Notes under the pieces: model-generated
The model's input: only the letters and a program-made list of their open reading frames with translations
Database searches by the model: none
What the model was told of the DNA's origin: nothing
Shown: piece after piece, positions 1 to 11,486 of the stretch
How positions within the stretch are numbered: position 1 is the stretch's first letter
Layout of the letters: each line of letters begins with the position of its first letter
Position numbers and translations under genes: made by a program
Origin: Fasciola hepatica
Taxonomy: Eukaryota; Platyhelminthes; Trematoda; Plagiorchiida; Fasciolidae
DNA: 64,000 nucleotides
Direction: 5' to 3'
Assembly (NCBI GenBank): GCA_948099385.1
Contig: CANUEZ040000012.1
Location: 11,511,501 to 11,575,500 of the forward strand

Positions 1-386
1 CAATTCGACGGCAAATTACCGTGGACAAAGCAGACAAATGAACTTTTCTCGTTTTTATCGTCCTGCTGACACTCCACAGTGCTCATTTTTTACGAAGCTT
101 AAAGAGATGTTATTCACTGGCACTTTCCAGAGTGACCGTCGTCTGCACTTGCTGCAGCTCCTGATCAACAGTTCAGTTTCACAAAATCCAACGGGACGTT
201 TCTTGAATCCTTTTCTCAGTAGTCGTTACGTGGCGCTTTCCACAGGAATAAAGGTCGGCAGTCCTGCCAGTCGAGCACACTAAATGCATCTAACTGTACA
301 TTTTTTCTTACCCGTTTTAGAACTGATACTCCGCTCTCAGCAATCATCTCAAAATCATTTTACGGATATGTTGTTTCTGGATCTTC
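1..386. repeat. Left arm of 386-bp inverted repeat
   Basis: Bases 1-386 are the reverse complement of 5687-6072; paired positions sum to 6073. The match runs to the first base of the window, so the arm may extend further left. The translated stretch at 38-283 recurs residue for residue on the minus strand at 5790-6035, so the arms are nearly identical. At the inner edge (386) the left arm passes directly into LINE A1, while the right arm continues into unrelated DNA. I recognise no gene in the arm. Confidence 0.9.
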
Positions 387-452
387 TTATTCTCCGGTCG
401 TTTCTTTATTTCCCTGGCCGTTTTTTCACTGTTTGACGTTCCAGTCAACTGA

Positions 453-2048
453 CCTCCGTCCAATGCATTTTCTTCCAAAGACGATGACACTCGGCTCCGC
501 CGGATAAATCGTATTAAATTTACCTTAACCGATGGCAAATTCATTTGGGCTTACTATTTTACTCTGCTCCGCTCAACCTTAAGCAAAGTTTGTCCGTTTC
601 TATACAATTTATCTCTGCAAACCGGGACCTTCCCCAGCCAATGGAAGAAATCCATTATTATCCCCAGGCACAAGAAAGGCGCAGTGCATGACATTGCCAA
701 TTACCGCCCGATTAATCATACGCCAATGATCTCGAGGCTGCTAGAAAAAGTCGTAAAACACTACCTGACCGACTACCTTTCTGCATATAAGCTCATCAGC
801 CCAAGACAGCACGGATTTCTCAAATCACGGTCGTGTTCAACCTGCCAATTTGACTTTCTAAATTTGGTAACAACAGCTGCCGACAAAGACAGAGCACTCG
901 TCATCATCTATCTTGATATGACAAAAGCCTTCGACAGAGTGCCACATCTGCAGTTACTCAACAAGATCAGGGGATACGGTATTGAAAACCCCCTACTCAA
1001 TTGGTTTAAATCCTATCTACAAGACCGTCACCAAGTAACCTGCATCAACGGTCAGATATCGGACCCCCACCCAGTAAACAGCGGGGTTATCCAAGGTAGT
1101 GTTCTAGGACCACTGCTGTTCTTACTATATATAAACGATATTTGCAATGTCATCACTTATGGCGAAATTTTCTTGTTCGCCGATGATATGAAGGTAGTCT
1201 ATGAATTTGAACGAGGTGATCTACCTGCAGCACTGAATAACATCATGGTCGACGTACAGTCCTTATCCTCCTGGTGTGATCGCTGGAAAATGGAATTTTC
1301 AGTGAACAAAAGCAGTTATCTCACGCTGAACTGCAATATCCCTTATGATACGCTTAAGATTGGCGGTGTCTCACTCCCATATTCCCCAACAATTAGAGAC
1401 CTTGGACTGCAATATTCTTACACTTTCAATTTCTCTGAACACACTTCCTACATAACTGCACGGGCAAATAAGTCCCTTGGCTTGTTGCAGAGAAATTTTC
1501 TTCTCACGAACAGTAAGTTAGAGATATACAAAACTCATATTCGCCCAACCCTAGAGTACTGTACACTTGTGTTCTCAAATATGCATAAACGTGACATTAT
1601 CGACATTGAGAATGTACAGCGTCGATTTACCAAAAAACTGTTTGGGCCTTCTACGACCCTGACCTACAGACAGCGGTGTACACTCCTGCGGCTTGATCCC
1701 CTATGGCTTAGGAGAATAAAACTCAACCTCGCATTTTTGTTTACTTTGCTCCACAAACAAGCTGTATCCTCCAGCCAAGTTCAGTTCAGTATAAACTCGA
1801 CACATCAGCTGCGTAATAGGGAACACCGTATAACGATCCCTACTTCTCGGAAATCCTTAAGGCAAAACTTCTTCCTCCTGAAATATGCAACTCTGTGGAA
1901 TAAACTCCCAGCTGATGTACGTTCCGTAGATTCCCTAAATATGTTTAAGTCTAGACTACACGTAGCTCTGGACATCCAAAAACTGATAGCTCTTACGAAT
2001 CCTTATATGTCTTTTGACAGAGCTTATGAGGAAAGCGTTGGATACTAA
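453..2048 (+). CDS. LINE-A reverse transcriptase (5'-truncated, frame intact)
   Basis: The RT polymerises cDNA from element RNA at a nicked target. One frame is open from 453 to the stop at 2048, about 532 codons; the first internal ATG is at 684. Counting from that ATG, the fingers motif HGFLKSRSC is at 43-51, the catalytic block YLDMTKAFDR at 76-85, SGVIQGSVLGPLLF at 133-146, and the active-site FADD at 165-168, followed by the thumb and a conserved C-terminal tail ending near DRAYEESVGY. All key RT residues are present. The endonuclease and ORF1 are missing, so the copy cannot be autonomous. Upstream of about 530 the similarity to other copies becomes weak. This is the best-preserved RT frame in the window. 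Confidence 0.88.
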   Translation, partial: PPSNAFSSKDDDTRLRRINRIKFTLTDGKFIWAYYFTLLRSTLSKVCPFLYNLSLQTGTFPSQWKKSIIIPRHKKGAVHDIANYRPINHTPMISRLLEKVVKHYLTDYLSAYKLISPRQHGFLKSRSCSTCQFDFLNLVTTAADKDRALVIIYLDMTKAFDRVPHLQLLNKIRGYGIENPLLNWFKSYLQDRHQVTCINGQISDPHPVNSGVIQGSVLGPLLFLLYINDICNVITYGEIFLFADDMKVVYEFERGDLPAALNNIMVDVQSLSSWCDRWKMEFSVNKSSYLTLNCNIPYDTLKIGGVSLPYSPTIRDLGLQYSYTFNFSEHTSYITARANKSLGLLQRNFLLTNSKLEIYKTHIRPTLEYCTLVFSNMHKRDIIDIENVQRRFTKKLFGPSTTLTYRQRCTLLRLDPLWLRRIKLNLAFLFTLLHKQAVSSSQVQFSINSTHQLRNREHRITIPTSRKSLRQNFFLLKYATLWNKLPADVRSVDSLNMFKSRLHVALDIQKLIALTNPYMSFDRAYEESVGY

Positions 2049-3430
2049 CCCGAACCCTTGATAATCTAGGATGTGCCACACCATACGACGTAATTGCCAT
2101 CACCTAAGCGTAAACCTACCAGTTTACAATGCCTAAACATAATAACTCTCACGACTGAGGCCAGTGCTTCAGAAGTCGTATTTGAATTTATGAAATACCA
2201 CTGGAAGCAAGAAAGATAGTCTTTGAACATTTCCTGTGCTGATTATTATTAGGTTTTTGCCTCTGTCTCTAACCCAAGACGCAGCACCTGTCACACTCCC
2301 CAACCTCCACCCAGTAGTCACCATAAGACATTCACAGCTCAAATTCTGTCCCTATCACAGAACTCTAGCATCCTCCACGATAGGCCTATACAACACTTGA
2401 TACTTAGCCAGCAAAACTACTAACCATCTGTGGATCGTACCGACGAATCACGTTGTCAGTGCTGCAAGTTGTACCCCATCTTTGTGCAGACTGGCGTTTT
2501 GTTGAACATAAACCCCATCGAATAATCACAGGCTGTGGTTGACCCTACCTCCCCCTGCATTTTTTGTCCCATGTAAACGGCCTGGGTGTTCTGACTTCAC
2601 GGATAAGGCGAGTGTTAGCGCGGCACTTCTGCAAACTTTCCTGGCCGTGATGGTCTCCCTGCACAGAGTTGACCACCAATAAGACATAAACACCAAAAAG
2701 TAAGAGATTGGCACAAAAAAGTGAGAAAAAATACCCCACTGTTTTGTCTTCCAGGCACACCAGCCCTGTCACATGTGACCCATGTCTCTGGGTTGTAGTG
2801 TCGCTACGGATTGACTGGTGTGGTTGACCTATTCCCAACGCGGCTTGTTACATGCGGTCCATGTTTCGGCCGGGGCGTGGGAGCTGTGGTCGCCCACCAA
2901 AAGCAGCTCCGCCTTCTCTGACAGCCAGATACCTGACTGTGATAAAACCATTAAAAAAAGAATAATAAGAACGTCTAAAATGTGTGGATCATTCTTGGAG
3001 AGCCACGTGCTGGATGCCAGTAGTTGTGTATCATGCTACCTCCCTACCTGAAGCTGGCCCTTGTGCCGCCTATCATGAGCACCAAATGTAGACCGTTAGA
3101 GTTTGCTTCCCTGACGAAAATTCGGACCAACCTCTCACGGTTCCCCAAACCAGTCCTCACATCGGTGTAGTCCTGCTTTGCAGCACGATAACAGCGAAAA
3201 AGATACCACAGTAACCATGCAATCATATCCGCATCAGATTTCCTTGCTCACATTGGAGCTTAATCTCAGTACGATTGCACTATCGAGGAAGAGCATAGAT
3301 GAACTCGCGTCAATGTTCCAAGACAAGTGACCAAATACCTCTAATGCATCACTACTGTCACCCCAATAGTTCCTTCTACTCTGACTCCTCAGTATAGAAT
3401 AACCACTATACTGAAAGAGACAGTAACAGC
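2049..3430. other. Non-coding stretch inside A1, possible secondary insertion
   Basis: No supported gene. In copy A6 only about 350 bases separate the RT stop from the start of the UTR block shared with A1; here the distance is about 1.4 kb. Roughly 1 kb is therefore extra, most likely an unrecognised insertion. Short ORFs here (for example 2545-2838 minus and 2818-3051 plus) overlap on both strands and resemble no family I know. Confidence 0.4.
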
Positions 3431-4906
3431 ATAGAGCCACGCAAACAGTACGTTAGTCCTACTCGCTCAGTCTGTCACTTCAAACCTATCCTGTCGCCTC
3501 GTTGCCTAACCACGTTCTGCGTAAGCAAACGGTATCGAGGGTTATCATTACTAACCAATCATAACCGTGAAGCCCTAGGTATTTTATTAGTATCCAAGCG
3601 ATGCCATGCTCACGGGCAAATCACAAATTCTTTTAAGCGCATACAGTTACCAAGCCGGTGTACGCAACTTCGTCGGCCTGCAGCAGTATAGCTCAAATCC
3701 ACTGCGAGTCTATTTTACCCATGCCCTACTCACATAGACCTAACCAATCCATTGTTTATTGTCTTCATATATTATCATAACCCACAGCTGGAACCACGTC
3801 CAGACTGAAATCTCCCTTTATTTCAGGTTCGTTGTCTCTCACCACCTCAGCCGCCAAATTGGCTAACCAAGGATGCCGCTTTGACTCGCACGGATAGAAA
3901 CTCAAGTGGAACCTACCATAGCAACTGAGACTGAAATCAAACCCCAAAACAGGAGATACCCCTAATTGCTTATCAGACCGTTCAGCGTTTTCTAACGCAA
4001 CGAACCCGAATTCCAGTTCACGCGCATGCCGATAATATACAGCCACACTCGGCTGATCGACCGACACATACCGTGCCCTGCCAGAAGAAACTTATGCATT
4101 CAAAGCCGTACATTGCCAGAAATGACGCTAAATAACACTGAAGGCAAATGCATCAACACATACATATATTTGTCAGTGAAACAGCATAATAACGCTGAAG
4201 TCCATGCGAAGATTTTCCCACTTTATTATCCGTTACCACAGGTTATCCTTCCTCCGAACCGTAGCCGGCTGGAAATTGACTCTCCACTTCTCGAGAACCT
4301 TCCAGTTGCGCCTTCTTATTTCTGAATAGTACATGTTATTGGCCATGAATCTAAACTTACCTTTTTATGGACTGCTTTTTCTCCCACATCCACCAGTTCA
4401 CTTTCACGAAATTGGCCTTATGTCCCCTTGATTCAAAGCTCATTCCGTTTCTCAAACTCCGGTAAATCCGTCATTCAGGGTCTGCATTGTATTCATGGAT
4501 CGCTATCCTCTTTGCATACGTCGATTTTTTCCCCCCTCTCCTTCTTGTTAAAAATTCACTCCATCTGCAGAACCTTAGTTGGCCTCCAGTTTCCTCGGCT
4601 TGCATCATTCTTGTTCATAATGCCTCCTTAGCACTGCGTTAACGATTTCTTCGACATCTCCACCGCGCACCACTGCCTAGCCCGGATTCGAAACTGGTGC
4701 AAAACTGCCGCGCAAACCATTATCAGAATGATCCATTCAAACTGTTGCTGTCTATGTTTTTCCATTTCTGATACTCTCGACTTTCATACTTAGAATTTTG
4801 TGAATATTTCACCATATTGAGTAACATGTTACACCATGATCATGCGTTAGCGCGTGCCTCTCGACCATGGCCGAGAAATATACCAATATTATTATTATTA
4901 TTATTA
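3430..4906 (+). repeat. LINE-A 3' UTR of A1 with (ATT)n tail
   Basis: This block matches, in the same element orientation, the minus-strand sequence 45760-44267 of copy A6. Shared landmarks are the run after TCTGTCACTTCAAACCTATC, the segment CATAACCCACAGCTGGAACC, the AT-rich CATACATATATTTG, and a terminal segment containing GACCATGGCCGAGAAATATACC. It ends in (ATT)n at 4888-4906. Small ORFs are not conserved between copies, so I treat the region as untranslated. Confidence 0.8.
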
Positions 4907-5686
4907 CTCTTGAGCTGTAAACTATGATCGTGCCCAATGCATGTACCTCGAAAGGCTGAAATCAATAAACGATTACCATTACCACAGTTTAAACGATTTG
5001 CGGAAGCTTTGTGATGGGGATTTCGACTACGGTGGTCCACTGGAAAAGTCCTTCTCCATGGGGGAGAAATAACCATCAGAGTTCTGGAGAGATCACTACC
5101 GCTTTAGGACGGGCTCCTTAGAGCTGCTTTGCCGTGGAAGGAAAATAATCTCTTGAAACTATTATTTGGCCAGCCGCCCTTCTGAATGTGTTGGGAAGTA
5201 GGTTTCCAAGGACTCAGAATTCAGGTTTAAATACACGTCTGTAGTTCAGCTCTAAGTTGAATGCTGTACAGGTGCCAGACGAGCTCATGGCAGATGGGCG
5301 ATTTAGGTGGCATCCGCCACGGTGTGTGGAGCTGAATCCCAAGAGGTCTGGAAAGTTCATGTTGTGCTTAGCTATGCCTCAGTATTCCAAGGGGAATCAG
5401 CGAACCAGCAAACTTCGCAGGGCTCCAATTTAATTCCGAGTTTAAAAGGCTTGCTTCTGCAGCTTCGCCAGAAAGCTGTGGCTTTGTATGTTGAAATTGA
5501 AGATATGTTCCTATAAGTAAAGATGACCCGAGAATATCAGGATTCACTTCCATCCCTCTAGAATTCTGACGGTGCCACTTTTGGGGGTAAAGAGTTCAGA
5601 AGGTCACTGCGTTCCTTTGAGGCAGTTTACACACAACTGTGTGTGGGTTTTGCTCTGAAAAAGTTTCAAGTGCAAGCGAGACTGAC
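4907..5686. other. Unassigned stretch between A1 and the right inverted-repeat arm
   Basis: Nothing supportable. The short ORFs on both strands are under 80 codons and have no recognisable motifs. This may be older host intergenic DNA or unrecognised repeat. Confidence 0.3.
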
Positions 5687-6072
5687 GAAGATCCAGAAAC
5701 AACATATCCGTAAAATGATTTTGAGATGATTGCTGAGAGCGGAGTATCAGTTCTAAAACGGGTAAGAAAAAATGTACAGTTAGATGCATTTAGTGTGCTC
5801 GACTGGCAGGACTGCCGACCTTTATTCCTGTGGAAAGCGCCACGTAACGACTACTGAGAAAAGGATTCAAGAAACGTCCCGTTGGATTTTGTGAAACTGA
5901 ACTGTTGATCAGGAGCTGCAGCAAGTGCAGACGACGGTCACTCTGGAAAGTGCCAGTGAATAACATCTCTTTAAGCTTCGTAAAAAATGAGCACTGTGGA
6001 GTGTCAGCAGGACGATAAAAACGAGAAAAGTTCATTTGTCTGCTTTGTCCACGGTAATTTGCCGTCGAATTG
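5687..6072. repeat. Right arm of 386-bp inverted repeat
   Basis: Reverse complement of bases 1-386. The minus-strand frame running 6095 to 5790 reproduces the plus-strand frame 38-283 exactly. Homology stops at 5687, after the segment complementary to GGATCTTC. The spacer between the arms is 5.3 kb and contains LINE A1. Confidence 0.9.
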
Positions 6073-6443
6073 CATAAAGCCTTGAGTGCCGGCAAGTAAT
6101 GAAGTTCCGGAAGTGATAACTACAGTACTCACGGCATATCCCGGGGAAGCTTCGAGCACTGATTAAGGGGATAATACAGATGATCCGCTTAGGAAGTCCG
6201 TCTGTTTTTCACCAATTTTCAAAAAACAATATGATTCCAGACTCCAGTATTTTGATAAGTACTAATTCAGGGACATAAAATTACCTTTGCAATGTAATCA
6301 GCGGAGGGGTGATTCAAAAGTTCTTTCGGCGGTTGATGCTTATAAAAATTCGGACAACAAACCAACCTGAAGGAAAGGTCGGAAGAAAAGCTGCATTCCG
6401 GAAGGAATCCGGCTGTGGTTAATCTGTTAAGGTATGAATTTCG
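6073..6443. other. Unassigned, probably downstream of LINE A2
   Basis: No coding feature. By position it lies 3' of the A2 RT stop on the minus strand and could be decayed UTR, but I see no clear match to the 3' UTR of other copies. Confidence 0.3.
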
Positions 6444-7620
6444 TCAAAAACCTAGACCAATTTCGTAAGCCCTATCTTTCGTGTTGTCGTATTTGAGAAT
6501 GTGAGTTTCTTTTATCATTGCAGAAAACTCACCTGACTCCTTTCTCAAGGCACATGGGTGGTTGAGTGAACGAATCTTTAGGTGCTTTTTATTCCAAAGT
6601 GAAGAGTACCCAACTATGAATAAATTGGACTGCGAGACTGCTATGGAAACTGGAAAAGCCGCAGGAAAACTGCTCCGTCTTATTGAGTACCGAAGGTCAG
6701 TGGGTGGTTCTAGTTGCAGTGGCCGGTGGCGATTATTAATTTTAATGAAAATACGTAAGTACAGGATAAATAATAACCTTCTAAGCCACAAAAGATCTGG
6801 ATGTAAAAGGCTGCAGCTTTTCTTGTGCTTCAGTGTTGTAAAATAACCCATCACCTGCTGCAAAATTGATCACTGCATATTCTCAGTGGATATCCGGTCA
6901 CTGTAGTTGGTTGGAATAAACTATTTATCCGTGGTGCAGAAGAGGCCTGCTTTGATTTTTCCAGACTCTGCGCTACTCTCCTGTGACAAAAAGGTTCTTT
7001 GAAGTAAATCAATCAACTCTCGGGCCTCCGAAAGTTGAATAGCTTTGCACGGAGAATCCAAGCGGGCAAGGGTACTGGAGAAACAAAACTTGTGATAACG
7101 AATTGTTGGCAGTCATTTGACTGGCTACGCTAAGCAGTTCCAACAGGATAAAACTCTTATAAGTTAGAAAGCCGCCTCTCTCAGCAGGAAATTTCTTTAA
7201 CCATTTGTTCTCTCAGGTGCTCCGTGAATTGAGGTCCAGTATTAAGTCACTGATGGTAGTGTTCGAGGAATGAGGTTCAAAGTTACAGAATATTGGTGTC
7301 ATTGGCAAAGAGGAAAGGAATTCCGGGGCCAAATACACTAAACGCATACCGTTTGCTTACTTCGTAAAGTGAATCGCTCCCAGAATGCCACTTTGAATGA
7401 CTCTTCTAGTTACAGCTTTTGCTAGAGGCACTGTGTCATTCTAGTCTATCACCCGAAAGCATGAAGACAAATAAGAAGACAACCACGAATATAGGGGGTC
7501 AGCAGTGCCACAGGTGTTTACTTTGGCTAAATATAGAGGGCTAGAAATCTGGTCAATAGCTTTAGCCAAGTCGAGAATAATTAAATTATCCTTTCACCTT
7601 TGTTGTCAGCCATCTTGCTC
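6444..7620 (-). pseudogene. LINE-A copy A2, decayed reverse transcriptase
   Basis: The minus-strand frame from 6863 to 6444 matches the RT thumb and C-terminal tail of the LINE-A family: LLHPDLLWLRRLLFILYL corresponds to the LRLDPLWLRRIKLNLAFLF type segment, followed by a SLWNK block and a terminal DRAYEIGLGF, equivalent to DRAYEESVGY in A1. Further upstream, broken minus-strand frames show remnants of the catalytic block (LDLAKAID, about 7550-7580), of the VIQGS motif (VIQSGILG, about 7400) and of the FADD box as FAND (about 7290). Stops and frameshifts separate these pieces, so the copy is dead and older than A1 or A6. Confidence 0.7.
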
Positions 7621-8765
7621 AGATTTAAAAATCGGTCGTATGAGCACAAAGTGAGCGGTGTTTGGGAAAACCTTGCTAGGCCGTATTCATGAGATTATAC
7701 TTGAGTGGGTAATCTTTATGCTGGGTGTGGGTCGGCTTCTGCATGATCCTTGGAGCACTTGGTGCTTGAGTGGCAGATATATAGCTTGATGGGTCCTGTT
7801 TCGCTCCCATTTTATGAGTCGAAATATCAACTGGTTTTTACTGGCTGGGATGCAAATTAAACTGCACAAGCCAGTTGAGTGTTTGACAACAGAACTGATT
7901 TACCGGGTCGGCCCAGCCTGAAGGTGACCATGAGTGACGCCCCTGGCCCTGGGTGGTACGACATTCTAATACTTGTCAACGGAGGTGGATTTTCCTAAGG
8001 ATGAAGATAAACCCCAGACGGTTTTTACTGAGGAATTAAAATTCGAAAGCGGAATAATCAGGAGAGAGTTTTTATTTAAAGTAGATGAGAAAAACGCGCC
8101 GAAGGCCTCCGAAGCGTCTTACGTCCTGTTCTTACAAACTTCATTTTATGAAAGAGAAGCAGCTTGGGCAGGTTGAGTGTTTTCGTTTCATTAGTTTAGA
8201 TGAAATATCTACTCCTTTTGCGTGACGCAATGCAACTTCTTCCAATTTTCTTGCTATCTACTCAAAATCAGAAATGGTACCTCGAGACAGATAAACTGAT
8301 TGCGTGCCTAACGAGAAGTCTGTTGTTTTGTGGAAGTCACTTTGCAGCCTCGAGATTCTCTGATTTACCCATTATATTTCGTGTTTTTGAACGTTTATTG
8401 GAAACATTTTTTGGTGTGAGCTATTCCAGTTAGAACGAAGCTTGTCTACCACGAATCGTGGTTTTAAATACGAGAAAAAATCATCCGGGCCTGTGTACGG
8501 CGTTAGCTCTGAATTCAACCGATCTGTCATCACAAAAAGGACCAAGCCCTAAGGAGTGTGGTCAGCCTGAGGATCTTTTCGGGAAGCCCTTCGATGTTCT
8601 AAAATCCAGTGGACCGAAGAGCCGCATAAACCATTTAACTCTGCGACCTCTGTGTCTGAAATAGCTTCATCTTCTGTTTCTGCTGAATAGGCCTACTCGG
8701 ATAAAGCCTTCTGACTAATTACCATGGCCAGTACGTCCAGAATAATGGAGCGGAATGGGTGCCAT
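7621..8765. other. Unassigned stretch
   Basis: I find no element motif or host gene here. Short plus-strand ORFs at 7973-8176, 8200-8433 and 8458-8664 resemble nothing known to me, and their order does not suggest exons with clear splice junctions. Confidence 0.3.
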
Positions 8766-8993
8766 TTACTCTGGTTGCCTCACTCTCATCCAAAATTTCA
8801 GAGTAAAAGTCACTCTTTCACAATGCCACACAATATTCCCGATTGGATTGTTCAAGTGAATTTTTGCAGTTTCCCCCACGAGGACTAGTGGCTCAGCTAA
8901 ATCACAACGCTTGAGAGAGGTAGCCGCACCGGTTTCCAGCAGCAGACTGAGGCGTAAGGACTCGTTTTGACCTTCGATAATGACGGGTGCCAT
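8766..8993 (-). pseudogene. Possible Ty3/gypsy retropepsin fragment
   Basis: The minus-strand frame contains a hydrophobic run followed by LLLETGAATSL. This has the shape of the retropepsin active site (LLxDTGA followed by small and hydrophobic residues), with the catalytic Asp replaced by Glu. It lies on the same strand as the larger Ty3/gypsy remnant to the right, but in the wrong order to be its own protease, so it would come from a second copy. The match rests on one short motif. Confidence 0.35.
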
Positions 8994-9776
8994 CTCTAAG
9001 CTAATACAGAGCCCCCGTGGGAAATAGCCGACATGACGCGTTGAGAACCGGAACGTCGTTCATCTCATGCCACTACTGACGATGTCGGCGATCGCAATTC
9101 TCTTCTCCGCAAAGCCTCAAATGAAACCACCTAGCATGGTGCCCGGAAGCGAGAAAACGTAACACTTTGGCTTGAGACACAAACTCCTAGCGTCCGCTGG
9201 ACGACCATGCTAGAAACTCTCGACTGTCCTCCAGGCTATGTCTACCACGAAATCTAAAGTAACTGGCATCATCTATAGTTACCATAAAGGCATCTTGGTT
9301 CTAGCGGTCCTTCTTATTAACCTGTAACGCGTACTTTCGTTTACGGAGAAAACAGCCGTATCTATTGCCTGGCAAATTCTCCAAAGCACTCACGAACTGG
9401 TGCAGGTCGAGGAATCTTGGTTCATTTTCCGTCTGCTGGTTCCCGTCGGCCCATTGTGCCCAGTAAGCTACCGTGTACCTGGGAAACCTGTTCTAAACCG
9501 CCCCTGTGGTGTGAACCGAATCAAGGCCGCTCGAATATCCTAGGTGCTTCCGAGTACCTGCACAACTGGTCAACTTTTAAACATAAGACAACAAGCCACC
9601 CATGTCTTGAGCAATCAATTCTTGTTGGGCTATTTCCCATGCCGTGCAACGTGCGATATGATGCCTCTAAACTATACGTTCCCTCACTACTCCTCTCGCT
9701 CACTGATAACCTCTAGTGACTGGATAAGGTGAAAACCCCAAATAGCTTCCTTTGCTTCACCCTCACAATATTGAAA
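8994..9776. other. Unassigned stretch beside the Ty3/gypsy remnant
   Basis: Overlapping small ORFs on both strands (9417-9716 plus, 9521-9703 minus) show no motif I can defend. It could be gag or flanking sequence of a decayed LTR element. Confidence 0.25.
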
Positions 9777-10153
9777 CTAGTGGTTCGAACACTGATGTTC
9801 CTCCCTTACTCGGCTCTTGATGTGACTATCAAATTGGCGAAGGGACGAAAAGCACTGTAAAGAGAAACTACAGAACTGCGGAAGTTCACATTTAGGCGAG
9901 TCCAGTCTCACTGGTAGCCAGTTAAGCCCTTCTACGCCGTTTGCCGAGTCAGATTTACCAACGAAACGAATGTCGTCAAAGCCGCCACCACTAGCCTTGG
10001 AAAAGTTGGTATCTAGAGCTAGCAAGCGAGTGTGGGCGCCACCATCAACCCGTTTTCCAGCGGAAAGCTGCTCATAACTACCTCATCTTCATGAAGTCCA
10101 AGCATCTCAGCCTTCCATTGCTTGCCTTCAGCCGCTATACCCATGAACTCAGC

Positions 10154-10700
10154 TTAGTCCCCGCAATTATATCTCACAGGTGACAATGAAGAAGACAACT
10201 CACCTAAAAGTTGTAACGTGCAACCATATACCAGTTCAGCCGGCGTACCTGGAAGGTTGATTTTGACGGTGTTACGCAGTCTTGAGAGACTGATCGGTAA
10301 CATTCCAATCCATAGAGGGCTATCACGAGCACTGAGGGCAGACTTCAGTGGGCAATGCAATCAATCCAGCATCCCACTGGCCTGAGGATGATAGGCTGCA
10401 GTCTTGTTGTGTCGGCAACAAAGGGCCTCCAGCAGCTCATGGATGACATCTTCCAAAGAGAAGCGGCGGTCGGTGGTCAAGATAGTAGGGCAACCGAACT
10501 GACTTACCAGCCAGTTAGAAATGTTTTTGCAGCTTTCTCTGAGGTAGGATGCAGAAAACGTATGGGCTGGGCTGAGGCTGGCGAGTCAAACGATCTACGC
10601 ACATAAGGGTGTAGACATGGTCCATGGATGATGGGAGGAGCCCCACAAAACCCAGAAGCACATGATCGGGTCGCGCTCCTACCTCAGAGAATGTGCCCAA
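10154..10700 (-). pseudogene. Ty3/gypsy integrase catalytic core fragments
   Basis: Two minus-strand pieces. At 10700-10515, VGLLPSSMDHVYTLMCVDRL resembles the DxVGPLPxSxGxxYLLTxVDRFTRWP core segment around the first catalytic Asp, here degenerate. At 10360-10154, LPISLSRLRNTVKINLPGTP followed by AELVYGCTLQLLGE matches the end of the core, in which integrases of this lineage read LxxIRxxxKxDLxxTPAELVYGxxLRLPGE. The intervening DDE residues cannot be followed in one frame. Confidence 0.65.
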
Positions 10701-10787
10701 TATTAATCCAGTGTGATGGTTTGTTTTATCGCGTTGTCAGTAAAAACAAGCGAAGGCCAAAGCAGGTATGTCTCGTTTGACTCAAGG

Positions 10788-10915
10788 TCAAACGAATCTC
10801 GCAGTGACTAGTTTCACTGAGGCGGGTACCCCATGGGGTAATCGGTTGCGGAGACTGATAGAAACTTGTCGGCGAAAAATGGTAGGAACTAATGGTCGGG
10901 GTCGACCCTGTGAGG
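10788..10915 (-). pseudogene. Ty3/gypsy integrase N-terminal zinc domain fragment
   Basis: The frame ends with RPRPLVPTIFRRQVSISLRN then LPHGVPASVKLVTARF. This corresponds to the RPxVPxxxRxxVFxxxHxLxHPGxxATxKLVxxRFVW type segment of Ty3/gypsy integrases. The first zinc-binding His appears to be replaced and the second is kept (LPHGV). The cysteines lie beyond the frame break. Confidence 0.6.
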
Positions 10916-11105
10916 AGTTCCAAATAATAGCTGCGCGCGAAGTTAGAAAGTTTACCTGCACTAGATACAAGAAAATGTTTCCAAGCAGCCTGACCTCGAA
11001 ATCTATTGGTTGGTCGCCGGTGATCGCTTTCAGATCTATGCCCATGGGTAGTGGGTCGCCGTATGGTGGACGCATAAGGGTGCTTCTGCCACGGGATCGT
11101 ATGCC

Positions 11106-11486
11106 CTATACACTTGTCCAGTAACGGTGGAAAACAGCTAAACATAGCCCAGGTGGAGCATATCGATCGGAAGCTGGCTGGAGAGAGTAGACTAGGGGTT
11201 TATGATCTGTGGACACTGTGAAGGCTTGGTCCTCGAGTATGTGCAGGAAGTGCCGGATACCCAAATAAGTTGCCAGTAGTTCTCTGCTGGGCGTACTAGA
11301 TAAAGATTCCGCCTTTTGAAAAATCTTAGAGAGGGAAGCTATTAGCCGCCGTACGTTACTGATGAATTGTTGCAACACCGTTCCGGCAGCTGTGTCTGAA
11401 GGTTTTGCCCCCGTTTCCAGAGAGGCAGAAGAGTTGGGAGTGTGCTTGGAACGCTGCATTAGCGATAGCCCCAATAGCCGAAGCAA
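11106..11486 (-). pseudogene. Ty3/gypsy RNase H domain
   Basis: The minus-strand frame contains TPSRELLATYLGIRHFLHIL followed by FTVSTDHKPLVYSL. These match the conserved SxxExELLAxxxAxxHFRxxLEG and FxxxTDHKPL blocks of Ty3/gypsy RNase H. The DHKPL segment is intact. Upstream sequence to 11840 is broken by stops. Confidence 0.8.

Larger units (their letters stand above)
387..4906 (+). mobile_element. LINE-A copy A1, CR1-like, 5'-truncated
   Basis: This is a non-LTR retrotransposon lacking ORF1 and endonuclease. It begins near 387, immediately inside the inverted-repeat arm. It carries an open RT region (453-2048), then about 2.9 kb of non-coding DNA whose last 1.5 kb matches the 3' UTR of copy A6, and it ends in an (ATT)n tract at 4888-4906. 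5' truncation is the usual result of incomplete target-primed reverse transcription. Relative to A6, its 3' region is about 1 kb longer between the RT stop and the shared UTR, so another insertion near 2.1-3.4 kb is likely. Confidence 0.8.

Noticed and set aside
38..283. Protein-like frame repeated at 5790-6095
   Set aside because: Its identity at both places follows from the DNA-level inverted repeat, not from selection on a protein; no family was recognised.
7973..8664. Three consecutive plus-strand ORFs as exons of a host gene
   Set aside because: No recognisable domain and no convincing donor/acceptor pairs joining them in frame.
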